Below, one piece after another: positions 53,506-61,545 of a stretch of 64,000 nt of DNA. The stretch lies in NCBI GenBank assembly GCA_033764055.1, contig JANRJI010000143.1:9045-73044 (forward strand), in the 5' to 3' direction. Under the pieces are notes generated by a model. The model was given only the letters and a program-made list of their open reading frames with translations. It was not told the origin of the DNA and made no database searches. The first letter of the stretch is position 1, and each line of letters opens with the position of its first letter. This DNA comes from Ga0077555 sp033764055 (GTDB taxonomy: Bacteria; Pseudomonadota; Alphaproteobacteria; Rhizobiales; Hyphomicrobiaceae). The translations under genes were made by a program, and so were the position numbers.

Positions 53506-53770
53506 GCCTCCCGCGACCGCGCGGGCACGACCGCATCCCGCCGGCCCGCTGCCGCGGCCCGCCGGGGCGCGGTCGACCTCGCGGCGGAGGTGGAGCAGCC
53601 TCCACCGTGCCACTGTCCAATGAAGGCGGACTGGCTTGGCCGTCCCAGCCCGGCGCCGCATCCCGGGAGGAGCTCGGTCCGCAGAAAAGAACCCCTTGCG
53701 CTCGTCGGCGACGCAGACTAGTTAATCGGCGCGCAGCAGCCTTCCGCCGCTGCGCCTTCCCAATAGGTCA

Positions 53771-53846
53771 GGGGCCGTAGCTCAGCTGGGAGAGCGCGTG
53801 AATGGCATTCACGAGGTCAGGGGTTCGATCCCCCTCGGCTCCACCA
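53771..53846 (+). tRNA. tRNA-Ala (anticodon GGC)
   Basis: A 76-base cloverleaf. The acceptor stem GGGGCCG pairs with CGGCTCC (one G-T), the D-arm is GCTCAGCTGGGAGAGC, the anticodon stem CGTGA/TCACG carries the loop ATGGCAT with anticodon GGC (reads GCC, Ala), the T-stem is AGGGG/CCCCT with TTCGATC loop, and CCA is encoded. The 3' end is also one copy of an 18-bp repeat found again at 60511, so the gene appears to have served as an integration site. Confidence 0.97.
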
Positions 53847-53848
53847 AT
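53831..53848. repeat. Direct repeat copy 1 (attL-like), tRNA-Ala 3' end
   Basis: 18 bp, cccctcggctccaccaat, covering the last 16 bases of tRNA-Ala and two bases beyond. Identical to 60511-60528. Confidence 0.9.
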
Positions 53849-53971
53849 GATAACATTTAACTCTTTGAAATTGTTTGATTTCCCGGCACGCATCCCAAAC
53901 CTTGGAATCGAACCTCCGGGATTTTGAGGCCGACAATCGAGGCAACGGCATGGCGCCCACGCCGCGGTTCA

Positions 53972-56893
53972 TCAGACCTGCAGGACAGGGAGAACACCTC
54001 TCGACGCTAGCGGCAACGGTTCAGCCCTCCGCGTGCATGTCGAGATGATCTCGGCGGCCGCCGCCAAGAGGCGCTCCGCGCCCTCACCGGTAGGCGACGT
54101 GGTCGCCGACGATTTGTCGATCAGCTCCGCTGCGCGGGCCGGCAGTTGCTGGCGCGCAACGAGATCGCAGACCTCGGCCGGCGTGGCGCTCGTCGTGTCC
54201 GCCGCCAGCTCGCCGAGCAGCGCCAGCCGCGCGGCAGCGGCGTGTCCGATCGACTGCGCGATCAACGGAGTCACCTCCTCCGGGAAGCCACCCGTCGCCA
54301 GAACCTGGGCCTTGCGCAGCTGGCGCTCGGCCTGCGATTTGAGATCGGCCGCCCGCAGCGCAGCGAGGCGCGCCGCGTGATCGTCGGCGAGCGCCGCCGA
54401 CTGATGCAGCCGGCGCGGCGACGTCCCGGCGAACTGGATGAGGCCGCTCGCCTTGAGGCGCTGGAGCAGTGCCCAGGTCGCGTGATCGATGACCTCGACT
54501 GCCGGTGGATGTGCGACGCCGTCGCAAGGAGCCGCCAGGCGCCGCGCCTCCGCGGCGAGTTCGACAGGGTTGGCATCGAGCACCGCCAGCAGCCGCACGC
54601 GGCCGTCCTCGCCCTGTCGTGCCTCGATCAGCAGCGCGCGCTCGCCATGACAGCGTTTCAGCTCCTCGGCGACAGCCTCCTCCAACGACAGGGCGCGTGG
54701 CTCCTCCGCCGCCACTCGGGCGGGTCTCACACTCGCCCGCATGAGCATGTCCAGGCGCTCGATCATGGCGGCGCGGCCCGACGGCATCTTGAGCGTGTCG
54801 AGGTCGCCCTTGCCATCCAGCACGCCGTCGGCGAGCGCCTGCTTGGCGCCCAAGAGATGCACCATGCTGTGCTCGATCGTATCCTCGGCGACGAGATTGA
54901 CGACGGTGACCGAACGCACCTGCCCCTTGCGCCAGGCGCGCGCGATGCGCTGCTCGAGCTTGGCGGGGTTCCACGGCAGATCGACATTGACGACCGCGCT
55001 CGCCACCTGGAGGTTCAATCCCACGCTGCCGCTGTCCGTCGACAGGAACAGGCGGCACTGCGGGTCCTGCTTGAAGCGGTTGATCTCGGCGCGGCGGCGG
55101 TGCTGCGGCACGGAGCCCGTGTGCCAGGCCACTTCGATCCCCATCTCCCGGGCGAGCTCGCGCACCATGTCGAGCATCCGCTCCCACTCGGAGAACACGA
55201 TCACCTTGGCGTCAGGCTCGGCGAGAAGATCGGCGAGCACGCGCTCGAGCTCCTCGATCTTCGGCGAGATGCGGCATTCGGGGTCGAGGATCGCCGGCGT
55301 GTCGCAAATCATGCGCATGCAGGCGAGCCACTTCTGAAGCTGCTCGAACTCCTCCGGCCTCAGCGGGCGGCGCTGTGCCTGGGCGAGCAGCTTGGCCGCC
55401 TTCGCGGCGTACTCGTCGTAGCGGGCCCGCTGCTCGTCCGCCATTGCGACGAAGTAGTTGGTAACGGTGCGTCCCGGCAGCTCGGTCTCGACGTCGGCCT
55501 TGCGGCGCCGCAGCATCACCGATGCCACGCGGTCTCTCAGCGCGGCAAGGTTCTGGTAGTCGGTTGGACGGCCGCGCTCGTCGAGGACATAGAACTCGCG
55601 ATTGAAGCGGAAAAGCGGACCGAACAGCTCGGGGTCGAGGTACTGGACGATCGAATAGAGCTCGTCGATCCGGTTTTCGAGCGGCGTGCCGGTCAGTACG
55701 AAGGCGAAAGGCGAGCGCAACTTCTTGACCTCGCGCGCAGTCTTGGTCTGCCAGTTCTTGATGCGCTGGGCCTCGTCCAGGATCACGAGATCAGGCGCCA
55801 GCAGTGCGTTGATCTCGGCAGCGTCGGAGAGCACCTGCTCGTAGTTGACGATGTTGAAGAAGGAGGGCTCGCGATAGGCGGCGAGCCGCGCCTGCCGGGG
55901 GCCGAACACGGATCTCGCCGGCCGATCGGTGAAGCGGGCAATCTGCTCTTCCCACTCCGCCTTGAGCGAGGCCGGGCAGACCACGAGCACTCGCGCCACC
56001 TTTCTGCGCCGCGCCAAGAGCTCGGCGGCGGCGATGGCCTGCACGGTCTTGCCGAGGCCCATCTCGTCGGCGAGCAGCGCCCGCTCGCCGAACGCCAGAT
56101 GCAGCATGCCGTCGCGCTGATAGGGCAGCAGCGGAAGGCGGGTGAGGTCGTCGAAGCTCGCCTTGCCGGACTCCACCTCGCGCAGGTAGGCCTCTCGCGC
56201 CTTGCCCTGCGAGCGCTGGCGCTGTTGCCGCTCGAGCCACGGTGCCAGATGCTGCGACACGCGCATTTGTCGGCGGATGTGAGCGGGCGCGGCCGTCCAT
56301 GCCTTGAGAAGCCCAGCCAGCTTCGCCGGCTCGGCCCGGAGCGTGCTATCGGACTTGAGGAACGGCTCCAGCCATTCGTGCGCCGCCTGGGACGGGCGCC
56401 GCCCCTCGGGCCAGACGATCGTCGGCATCGCACCGTTACGGCGATCGAGGAAGATTTCGATGCGCAGGCTGACGCGAGCCGCGGTGTCCTCACGGCCGCC
56501 CTGCCGACGCAGCGCCTCAAGCACGCCCTCGACATGCTTGCAGGTGCCGAGACCGTTGACGCGATGATCGATGCAGCCGCACGAATTGACGTGCTGGTCG
56601 AGGCTGCGGATCTCGACGTCGTAGCTGCTGCCGGACTCGGAGCGCACGCGGAAGATGCCGAAGATGGGCGCACGCGGCTCCACCGGCTCGACGGCGCTGA
56701 TCTCGGTGCGGCCGCGCCAGCGCCTAAGCTCGATCTCCTGCTCGTCGGTGGTGCTCCAGCCCTGCGTCTCGGGTGGCCGATCGAGCACGGCGCGAGCCCG
56801 CGTTCGGGCGGCCCCGCGGCGGGGCGAAGGCGAGGACGATGGTGGTTTTGCCGCCGGAGTGCCCTCGGCGGCTGCGCGCGAATCAATCAGCAT
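53972..56893 (-). CDS. SWIM zinc-finger SNF2-family helicase
   Basis: A protein of about 973 residues. The N-terminal third has a SWIM zinc finger (C-G-C near 105-107, then C-K-H near 118-120, in NSCGCIDHR and GTCKHVEGV). The helicase core follows: Walker A LADEMGLGKT near 276-283, DEAQ box ILDEAQRIKN, motif III LTGTPLENR, and motifs V/VI GSVGLNLQ and QRIARAWRKGQ. The C-terminal tail is Ala/Arg-rich. Such proteins remodel DNA or protein-DNA complexes; this one has no nuclease domain. The start is uncertain (56893, 56929 or 57001). It is the first gene after tRNA-Ala, on the opposite strand. Confidence 0.88.
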   Translation of the reverse strand: MLIDSRAAAEGTPAAKPPSSSPSPRRGAARTRARAVLDRPPETQGWSTTDEQEIELRRWRGRTEISAVEPVEPRAPIFGIFRVRSESGSSYDVEIRSLDQHVNSCGCIDHRVNGLGTCKHVEGVLEALRRQGGREDTAARVSLRIEIFLDRRNGAMPTIVWPEGRRPSQAAHEWLEPFLKSDSTLRAEPAKLAGLLKAWTAAPAHIRRQMRVSQHLAPWLERQQRQRSQGKAREAYLREVESGKASFDDLTRLPLLPYQRDGMLHLAFGERALLADEMGLGKTVQAIAAAELLARRRKVARVLVVCPASLKAEWEEQIARFTDRPARSVFGPRQARLAAYREPSFFNIVNYEQVLSDAAEINALLAPDLVILDEAQRIKNWQTKTAREVKKLRSPFAFVLTGTPLENRIDELYSIVQYLDPELFGPLFRFNREFYVLDERGRPTDYQNLAALRDRVASVMLRRRKADVETELPGRTVTNYFVAMADEQRARYDEYAAKAAKLLAQAQRRPLRPEEFEQLQKWLACMRMICDTPAILDPECRISPKIEELERVLADLLAEPDAKVIVFSEWERMLDMVRELAREMGIEVAWHTGSVPQHRRRAEINRFKQDPQCRLFLSTDSGSVGLNLQVASAVVNVDLPWNPAKLEQRIARAWRKGQVRSVTVVNLVAEDTIEHSMVHLLGAKQALADGVLDGKGDLDTLKMPSGRAAMIERLDMLMRASVRPARVAAEEPRALSLEEAVAEELKRCHGERALLIEARQGEDGRVRLLAVLDANPVELAAEARRLAAPCDGVAHPPAVEVIDHATWALLQRLKASGLIQFAGTSPRRLHQSAALADDHAARLAALRAADLKSQAERQLRKAQVLATGGFPEEVTPLIAQSIGHAAAARLALLGELAADTTSATPAEVCDLVARQQLPARAAELIDKSSATTSPTGEGAERLLAAAAEIISTCTRRAEPLPLASRGVLPVLQV

Positions 56894-57094
56894 GCGTCGA
56901 CAATAGGCCGTGTCGGCCACGACGGACATGAAGCAGCACCGCGTTAGCCGATCGCTCCACAGGTTTCCGTCGCGATGCGGCCCGGTGCTCGCAGGCCTCA
57001 AGCCGACAGGGCTTCAAGCTGACCTCGCGATCGGTTCCGGCAGCGCGTATGTTCCCTTTCTGCAAGAGGGCGGGTCGAAGAAGCGTTGAACGCC

Positions 57095-57334
57095 ATGGAA
57101 AGCGAGATCGAAACCGTTCGCCGCCAGTTGGCCGCGCTCGATGCCGAACGCCGGCGCCTCGAGGCCCGGCTTCACGAGCTTGAGCGGCCGAGCGGCGCGG
57201 CTGAAACCAGTCCGATCACGATACCGACGCATCCGGTCACTCAGGCGCCGAAGCCGGCCGTGACGGACAGTTCCCCTGCCGCCGACAAAATCGCTCTTTT
57301 CCGTCGCCTCTTCGGCGGCGGACAGAAGTGTTGA
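57095..57334 (+). pseudogene. N-terminal fragment of a TOTE-type primase-helicase gene
   Basis: A 79-residue open frame: a coiled coil (ETVRRQLAALDAERRRLEAR) followed by a Pro/Thr linker and SSPAADKIALFRRLFGG, then an abrupt end (GQKC and stop). The KIALFRxLFxGR stretch is the start of the archaeo-eukaryotic primase domain of TOTE conflict-system proteins as recalled from that family; those proteins continue for about 900 more residues, so this is a truncated 5' end. The matching 3' end is at 59181. The homology is recognised by eye only. Confidence 0.6.
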
Positions 57335-57673
57335 GCCGTCGCGGCCATCACACGACCGTCCCGCAGACGCTATCGGCGCGCCTAGCGCTCGACGCGGTTG
57401 GAGGGTAAGCTGCCGATCGAGACGCCGCCGACGGCGTACCACTGCCTGACGCGATTGACCCAAAGGCGAATTGGCGGGGCCGGAACTTGCGAACCGCCGC
57501 TGAGTCCGCTTACGATCAATAGGGACATGCGCGACGGCACAAGACTTCAGCGATCACTAGAGAGCTATTCTTGACGCATCGGAGGATGGTCCAATCCCGG
57601 GCGCCGAGTTTGGTGGGGGACGTACTGATCGTGTCTGGCTTAGCCTCAGTTGCATTCAGGGCGGGTGGCTGTC
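57335..57673. other. Gap before the TIR gene
   Basis: No full gene is seen. A 48-codon open frame on the minus strand (57528 to 57382, starting MSLLIVSGLSGG and ending LPSNRVER) has no recognised homolog and may be debris. The TIR gene promoter probably lies in the last 100 bases. Confidence 0.4.
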
Positions 57674-58876
57674 GTGGCAAGAAAAATTTACTTGAGTTAT
57701 AGGCGTAGCACTGACGGGGCTGTTGCGATGGCGATCGCCGAGTCCCTCATTCGACATTTTGGTTCGGCCAATGTTTTTGCCGATGTGTCTAGCTTGAACG
57801 CTGGTTCTAGTTGGCTCGACGAGACGAGGCGGAGGCTGCTTGAATGCGACGTCGTGTTGGTTATTATCGGCCGAGACTGGCTCGCTGCGACAGGAGCAGA
57901 TGGACGCCCTAGGCTGAGCAATTCAGATGATTTCGTTCGCTATGAAATTGCCCAAGCTCTGGATCTTGGAAAGATTACTATTCCTGTTTTGATTGATGAT
58001 GCGCGTTTACCCTCTCATGGCGAGCTACCTGATGATCTTCGGGAGCTAACGTATCGTCAATCAGCTAATATCCGTTCAAGTACATTCAAATCTGATCTTG
58101 CCCGCTTACTCGAAGATCTTGAGCGGGCAGTGCCTAGACCCGAGAATTGGCCAAGGCGCGTTCTCCCTCGAGCTATTATTGGCTTTCTTGTTATTGGTGG
58201 TGTTGCGGCCTTGTGGCAGGCCATGACCCGCCTTCCGATCCGTGACTGGCTAGCGACTATTGCGGAATGGCTCGGCAATATTCTGAGTAATGCGTATGCA
58301 TTACTCAATTGGAGGGATACGCTTTTAGTATTTAATTCGGCGCTACTTTTGTTTGTCGCCTGGCGATCAGGGCGTGCCACCATGATCGATACCCGGGACA
58401 GAAGCCCACAACGACTTGCGCAAACGCATCGGGTTTTCATCTGCTATCGACGCGATGACTCCTCGTACGCGACCTCATACATTTACGACAAGCTTGAGAG
58501 TATGCTTGGCGCCGGTGTAATCTTCAAGGACGTCGATAGCATTCCGTATGGCACAGATTTTCGCACGCACGTCCAGCAGAAGCTCTCGAACTGTCAAGTA
58601 TGTCTCATCGTGATTGGCAAAAGTTGGCTGACCGTTGTCGATAAGAACGGCAACCGGCGTTTGTTCCAGGAAGCCGATCCAGTTCGCACGGAGATAGAGA
58701 CCGTACTCGGTCGTCAGATGCTCGTAATCCCCATTCTCGTCGACAGTGCGCCGATGCCCGACGAGACTGAGCTGCCCAAAGGCATCGAGAAGCTCTCAGC
58801 AATCAATGGCATCCAGGTGAGGCCTCACCCCGACTTTCAAGCCGACGTTCAACGCCTCGCTAGTGCGATCGCTTGA
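57674..58876 (+). CDS. Two-TIR membrane protein (TIR-hairpin-TIR)
   Basis: A protein of about 400 residues with a lower-G+C codon pattern than its neighbours. TIR 1 (about 4-145) starts KIYLSYRRSTD, has VFADVSSLNAGSSW, VVLVIIGRDWL, and the probable catalytic Glu at about 91 (FVRYEIAQAL). TIR 2 (about 253-392) starts RVFICYRRDDSSY, has VIFKDVDSIPYGTDF, CLIVIGKSWL and Glu about 340 (PVRTEIETVL). Between them are two hydrophobic helices (about 165-184 and 216-230), a hairpin that puts both TIRs on the same side of the membrane. TIRs of this type cleave NAD+ or make cyclic-ADP-ribose signals, and the membrane hairpin suggests an effector. The start is uncertain: GTG 57674 (SD-like AGGGCGGG at spacing 8) was preferred over GTG 57665 and TTG 57650. 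Confidence 0.85.
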   Translation: MARKIYLSYRRSTDGAVAMAIAESLIRHFGSANVFADVSSLNAGSSWLDETRRRLLECDVVLVIIGRDWLAATGADGRPRLSNSDDFVRYEIAQALDLGKITIPVLIDDARLPSHGELPDDLRELTYRQSANIRSSTFKSDLARLLEDLERAVPRPENWPRRVLPRAIIGFLVIGGVAALWQAMTRLPIRDWLATIAEWLGNILSNAYALLNWRDTLLVFNSALLLFVAWRSGRATMIDTRDRSPQRLAQTHRVFICYRRDDSSYATSYIYDKLESMLGAGVIFKDVDSIPYGTDFRTHVQQKLSNCQVCLIVIGKSWLTVVDKNGNRRLFQEADPVRTEIETVLGRQMLVIPILVDSAPMPDETELPKGIEKLSAINGIQVRPHPDFQADVQRLASAIA

Positions 58877-59180
58877 GCTGTTTCAAGCTCCACGTCTCCC
58901 GTCCGGCTGACCTTCAGCTATAGAGCAAGGATCGGAAGCGCGGAACGGCTCCGATTGTCGGATGATCAACGACCGAAAGTGGCCCATGACAACGTTATCC
59001 GGTTTCGTACCTTTCATGTCGCGACCTGGGGCCAAGCTGCCGCAACTCGGGGCGTTGAGCAAGCTCATCACACAAGCTGTCACACGCGCCGCGACAAATC
59101 GGTCTTTGCGCTCACAGCGCCCCCTTGGCAAGGCATGCGCCCAGCTGAGGAATCTCTCCCGTTCTTTTTGCGGGGCGCAT
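58877..59180. other. Gap between TIR gene and helicase remnant
   Basis: About 300 bases with only short, unsupported open frames. It may hold degraded parts of the primase-helicase gene, but no motif is recognisable. Confidence 0.4.
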
Positions 59181-59366
59181 CCTTGCCTTCGATCCTGGCG
59201 CGGGACGCTCGCCCAATACGTCGGCCGCCTGCATCGCGAGCATCACGCCAAGCGCGAGGTGATCGTTTACGACTACGTCGACAGCGGCGTCGCCATGCTG
59301 GCGCGGATGGCGCTGAAGCGGCAGACCGGTTACCGAAGCCTCGGATACGAGATTGGATCTGGTTGA
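59181..59366 (+). pseudogene. C-terminal fragment of a TOTE-type primase-helicase gene
   Basis: The frame WRGTLAQYVGRLHREHHAK followed by REVIVYDYVDSGVAMLARM and ending GYRSLGYEIGSG then stop is the C-terminal SF2-helicase end of large conflict-system primase-helicases. Upstream, cttgccttcgatcctggc resembles the LALPISW coding region with small deletions, so the frame is broken. It is in the same orientation as the N-terminal scrap at 57095, with more than 2 kb of the usual coding region missing between them. Confidence 0.62.
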
Positions 59367-59387
59367 GGATTTCCGGTATGCCGCCGT

Positions 59388-59900
59388 TCAACTTGCGATA
59401 AGCTCCGTTGCCTTGGCCAAGGCATCCGCCCTGTCCGCGTCGGCAATCTGGTGCGCTCGGCCTCCGGCATGGAGCGTCCAGTCCCAGGGATCGAACACCG
59501 GCACGCCGGCTGCGATGAACTCACTGGTGTCCCGGCTGACCACGATCAGATCCGCCAGGGCGGCCAGTGCAGCGATGAGAAGATCAGGCTCGGAAAACGT
59601 GTGACCCGTCTTTCGGCCTGCTTCCAACATCAGGCGCCACCGCAGCAATACATCCTCGGTTACCGCCAGAGCACGCCCTGCAAATAGCGGTCGCAGCGTG
59701 CGATCGAGCCATTGAACCAGATCGGCCCGGCGCGCCGGGTCAGTGATCTGCTCGATGCCGAAGCGAACCTCGGCGAACGTCACGTCGCTCGTAAAGAGCA
59801 CGTCGCCCGGCTGACCGGCGACGAATGCCCTGACCTTTTGGGCCGGTCGTGCCCGCCGAAGCTCCGACACGACGTTGGTGTCGATCAGCCAGCCCCTCAA
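59388..59900 (-). CDS. VapC-type PIN-domain toxin
   Basis: A 170-residue PIN nuclease: LIDTNVVSELRRARP (first acidic residue), FAEVRFGIEQ (second), FSEPDLLIAALA (third) and VVSRDTSEF (fourth) are the four acidic positions of the RNase site. It probably cleaves RNA and is neutralised by the antitoxin. TTG 59900 overlaps the antitoxin stop by four bases (TTGA), the usual coupled arrangement. It is longer than most VapC (about 130-140) because of a C-terminal tail of about 30 residues (GGRAHQIADADRADALAK). It is adjacent to the helicase remnant. Confidence 0.85.
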   Translation of the reverse strand: MRGWLIDTNVVSELRRARPAQKVRAFVAGQPGDVLFTSDVTFAEVRFGIEQITDPARRADLVQWLDRTLRPLFAGRALAVTEDVLLRWRLMLEAGRKTGHTFSEPDLLIAALAALADLIVVSRDTSEFIAAGVPVFDPWDWTLHAGGRAHQIADADRADALAKATELIAS

Positions 59901-60196
59901 AGCTTCACATCCCGAACCGGCGATTTCACCGACAATCGCTCGATCGGCACGTCTCGAAGTGGCGAGCTTGCCAGTGCGTCCACGAGATCCCGCCCGGACA
60001 CCGGTTTGTTCAGCCGATCCCACTGCTCGGCGTCGACGACAACGACGGCGTCCTTGCCATGGACGGTGACCCGCTGCGGCCCCTTCTCGCGAGCCCGGCG
60101 GACAAGCTCGCTGAACTGCGCCTTCGCGTCTTGCAGTCGCCAGCGCCCTGGGCCGGGTGGGCGACGCGACGCCTTACTGGTGGTCGATGCAGGCAC
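59897..60196 (-). CDS. Phd/YefM-type antitoxin
   Basis: A 99-residue protein: GRWRLQDAKAQFSELVRRAR and PQRVTVHGKDAVVVVDAEQW are the Phd/YefM DNA-binding fold, and the acidic/proline-rich C-terminus is expected to wrap the toxin. The start is GTG 60196. The pair forms a type II toxin-antitoxin module; its operator is probably at 60212-60226. It would stabilise the island against loss. Confidence 0.87.
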   Translation of the reverse strand: MPASTTSKASRRPPGPGRWRLQDAKAQFSELVRRAREKGPQRVTVHGKDAVVVVDAEQWDRLNKPVSGRDLVDALASSPLRDVPIERLSVKSPVRDVKL

Positions 60197-60211
60197 GGTG
60201 GCAATCCTTTC

Positions 60212-60226
60212 TAGTCAGATCGACTA
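60212..60226. promoter_or_regulatory. Inverted repeat upstream of the antitoxin, probable operator
   Basis: TAGTC and GACTA are inverted about a five-base spacer (agatc), 16 bases upstream of the antitoxin start in an A+T-rich patch. Phd/YefM proteins usually autorepress from such sites. Confidence 0.55.
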
Positions 60227-60510
60227 AAATATAGCCGATCTGTCCGGCAATTGAAAGATCGGCTTGAACGGTACCATCATGCCCGACGGCCGACACGGAC
60301 AAGCTACTGTCCGCCGGAGCAGAAATGCGCGCCATCATGCAGATTGCCCTCATCGGCCGCCGCGCAGCCATTCAACTGCAAGACCAATGTTGCAGGGGCA
60401 GTCATGGGCATCGAGGTTTGGGGGTCTCCCGGGAAGCGCTATGCAAGTCAGTGCGGGAACCAGGCAGGTTTGGGAGCGCTAAATGCTTGAATCTTCAGGC
60501 TCGACACCGT

Positions 60511-60528
60511 CCCCTCGGCTCCACCAAT
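60511..60528. repeat. Direct repeat copy 2 (attR-like)
   Basis: Identical 18 bp to 53831-53848, here without the rest of a tRNA gene in front. It is the expected right-end trace of integration into tRNA-Ala. Confidence 0.9.
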
Positions 60529-60648
60529 AAATTCAAGCACTTAGACGAATAGAGACACGAGGTTCAAAACGCCGGCTACCACGGGGCAACCAGTCCCGGG
60601 GGACGCCATGCCGCAGGCTAAGCCGGTCTTGGCGCCAGTTGGACGGCC

Positions 60649-61263
60649 TCAAGTCCGTTGATCACGGGTTCGCAACCACCTGAACACCAGCCAGCCACCG
60701 TGCCAGGGCTTCCAGACTACCCAGCAGTAGCGGTGTGCGGCTGTGGTCGAGCGGGCCAGCTCGGGGCGCCCCTCGGGCCAGCAGACCAGCGCGTCGAGGC
60801 CGTAGATGACGGCGGACGGGTTGCCGACCCAGAAGTCGTGCCGGGTCGGATGGCAGAGCGAGGCGAGGTTCAGAAGCATGGCGACGCTGCCACCGGTCCG
60901 GGCCGTCAGCGCGAGCGCCTTCAGGACGAATCCATCCCCGAGGCCGCGGCAATAAGGAGGGTTGGTCACGATGTGGCGGGCTCTCGGTGCTGTCTCGCGG
61001 AGGAAGTCGACGCCGCCCTGGCCGAAGCCGCGTTAAATGAGATCGGTGGACACGACCTCGTTACCGGCCTCGGTGAGCACGTTGGAGATGTGCCCGAGAC
61101 CGCAGGCCGGCTCCCAGATCGGACCGTCGAAGCGCTCGACCGAGAGCAACGCCCGGGTCGCCTCGGGCGGCGTGGACTCGGTCGCCGCAGTACAGTCGAA
61201 AGCAGACACCGAGCGGAGGTCGACAAGGACACGCCAAGAGGCTCGCGGATACGGGATGCTCAT
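60649..61263 (-). pseudogene. Phage-like DNA adenine methyltransferase, interrupted by an in-frame stop
   Basis: Two open segments share one frame: 61263-61036 (PIWEPACGLGHISNVL, a SAM-binding motif; then NEVVSTDLI) and, after TAA at 61033-61035, RGFGQGGVDFL followed by IVTNPPYCRG (the catalytic NPPY) and SAVIYGLDALVCWPEG. A single GAA-to-TAA-type change would explain the stop, because the protein reads on in frame without a shift. The family is found mainly in phages and islands. Whether any product is made is unknown. Confidence 0.72.
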
Positions 61264-61545
61264 CGGGGGCTCCCGTCTTGAGGTTGGCGGTTGCGAACCC
61301 CTCGATCCTCAAGACGGAGCGCCAGCCCCGTTACCCACCCTCAGTCCGTTGGTTACTCAGCCCCTCACATGCGATGGCCAGGCGGCTCAACACTCTCCCG
61401 CGAGAGCGGGTTCGTTCAATGGGATGACGCAGCGAGGAGGCACGCGCCCGTGAACAAACGTCCACCCGCTTCTGCGCAGTGCCATTTCCTCCTGAGACCG
61501 AACACTGGCAATACTGGCCCGCCCTCCCTCGAGCGGATCGCCTCC

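Larger units (their letters stand above)
53849..60528. mobile_element. Putative genomic island integrated at tRNA-Ala
   Basis: A segment of about 6.7 kb lies between an intact tRNA-Ala and a lone copy of its 3' end, in the same orientation, as left by site-specific integration. It carries a SWIM-SNF2 helicase, two scraps of a primase-helicase gene, a two-TIR gene of lower G+C, and a VapC/Phd pair, a defence-like cargo. No integrase, excisionase or transposase was found, so it is either a remnant or depends on another element's enzyme. The helicase has host-like G+C and may be older than the rest. Confidence 0.72.

Noticed and set aside
54146..56947. 933-codon open frame opposite the SNF2 helicase
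   Set aside because: The helicase has all expected motifs on the other strand; this frame has no family motif.
53849..60528. Integrase or transposase inside the tRNA-Ala island
   Set aside because: Searched both strands by eye for tyrosine or serine recombinase motifs; none seen. The island call rests on the repeats and cargo only.
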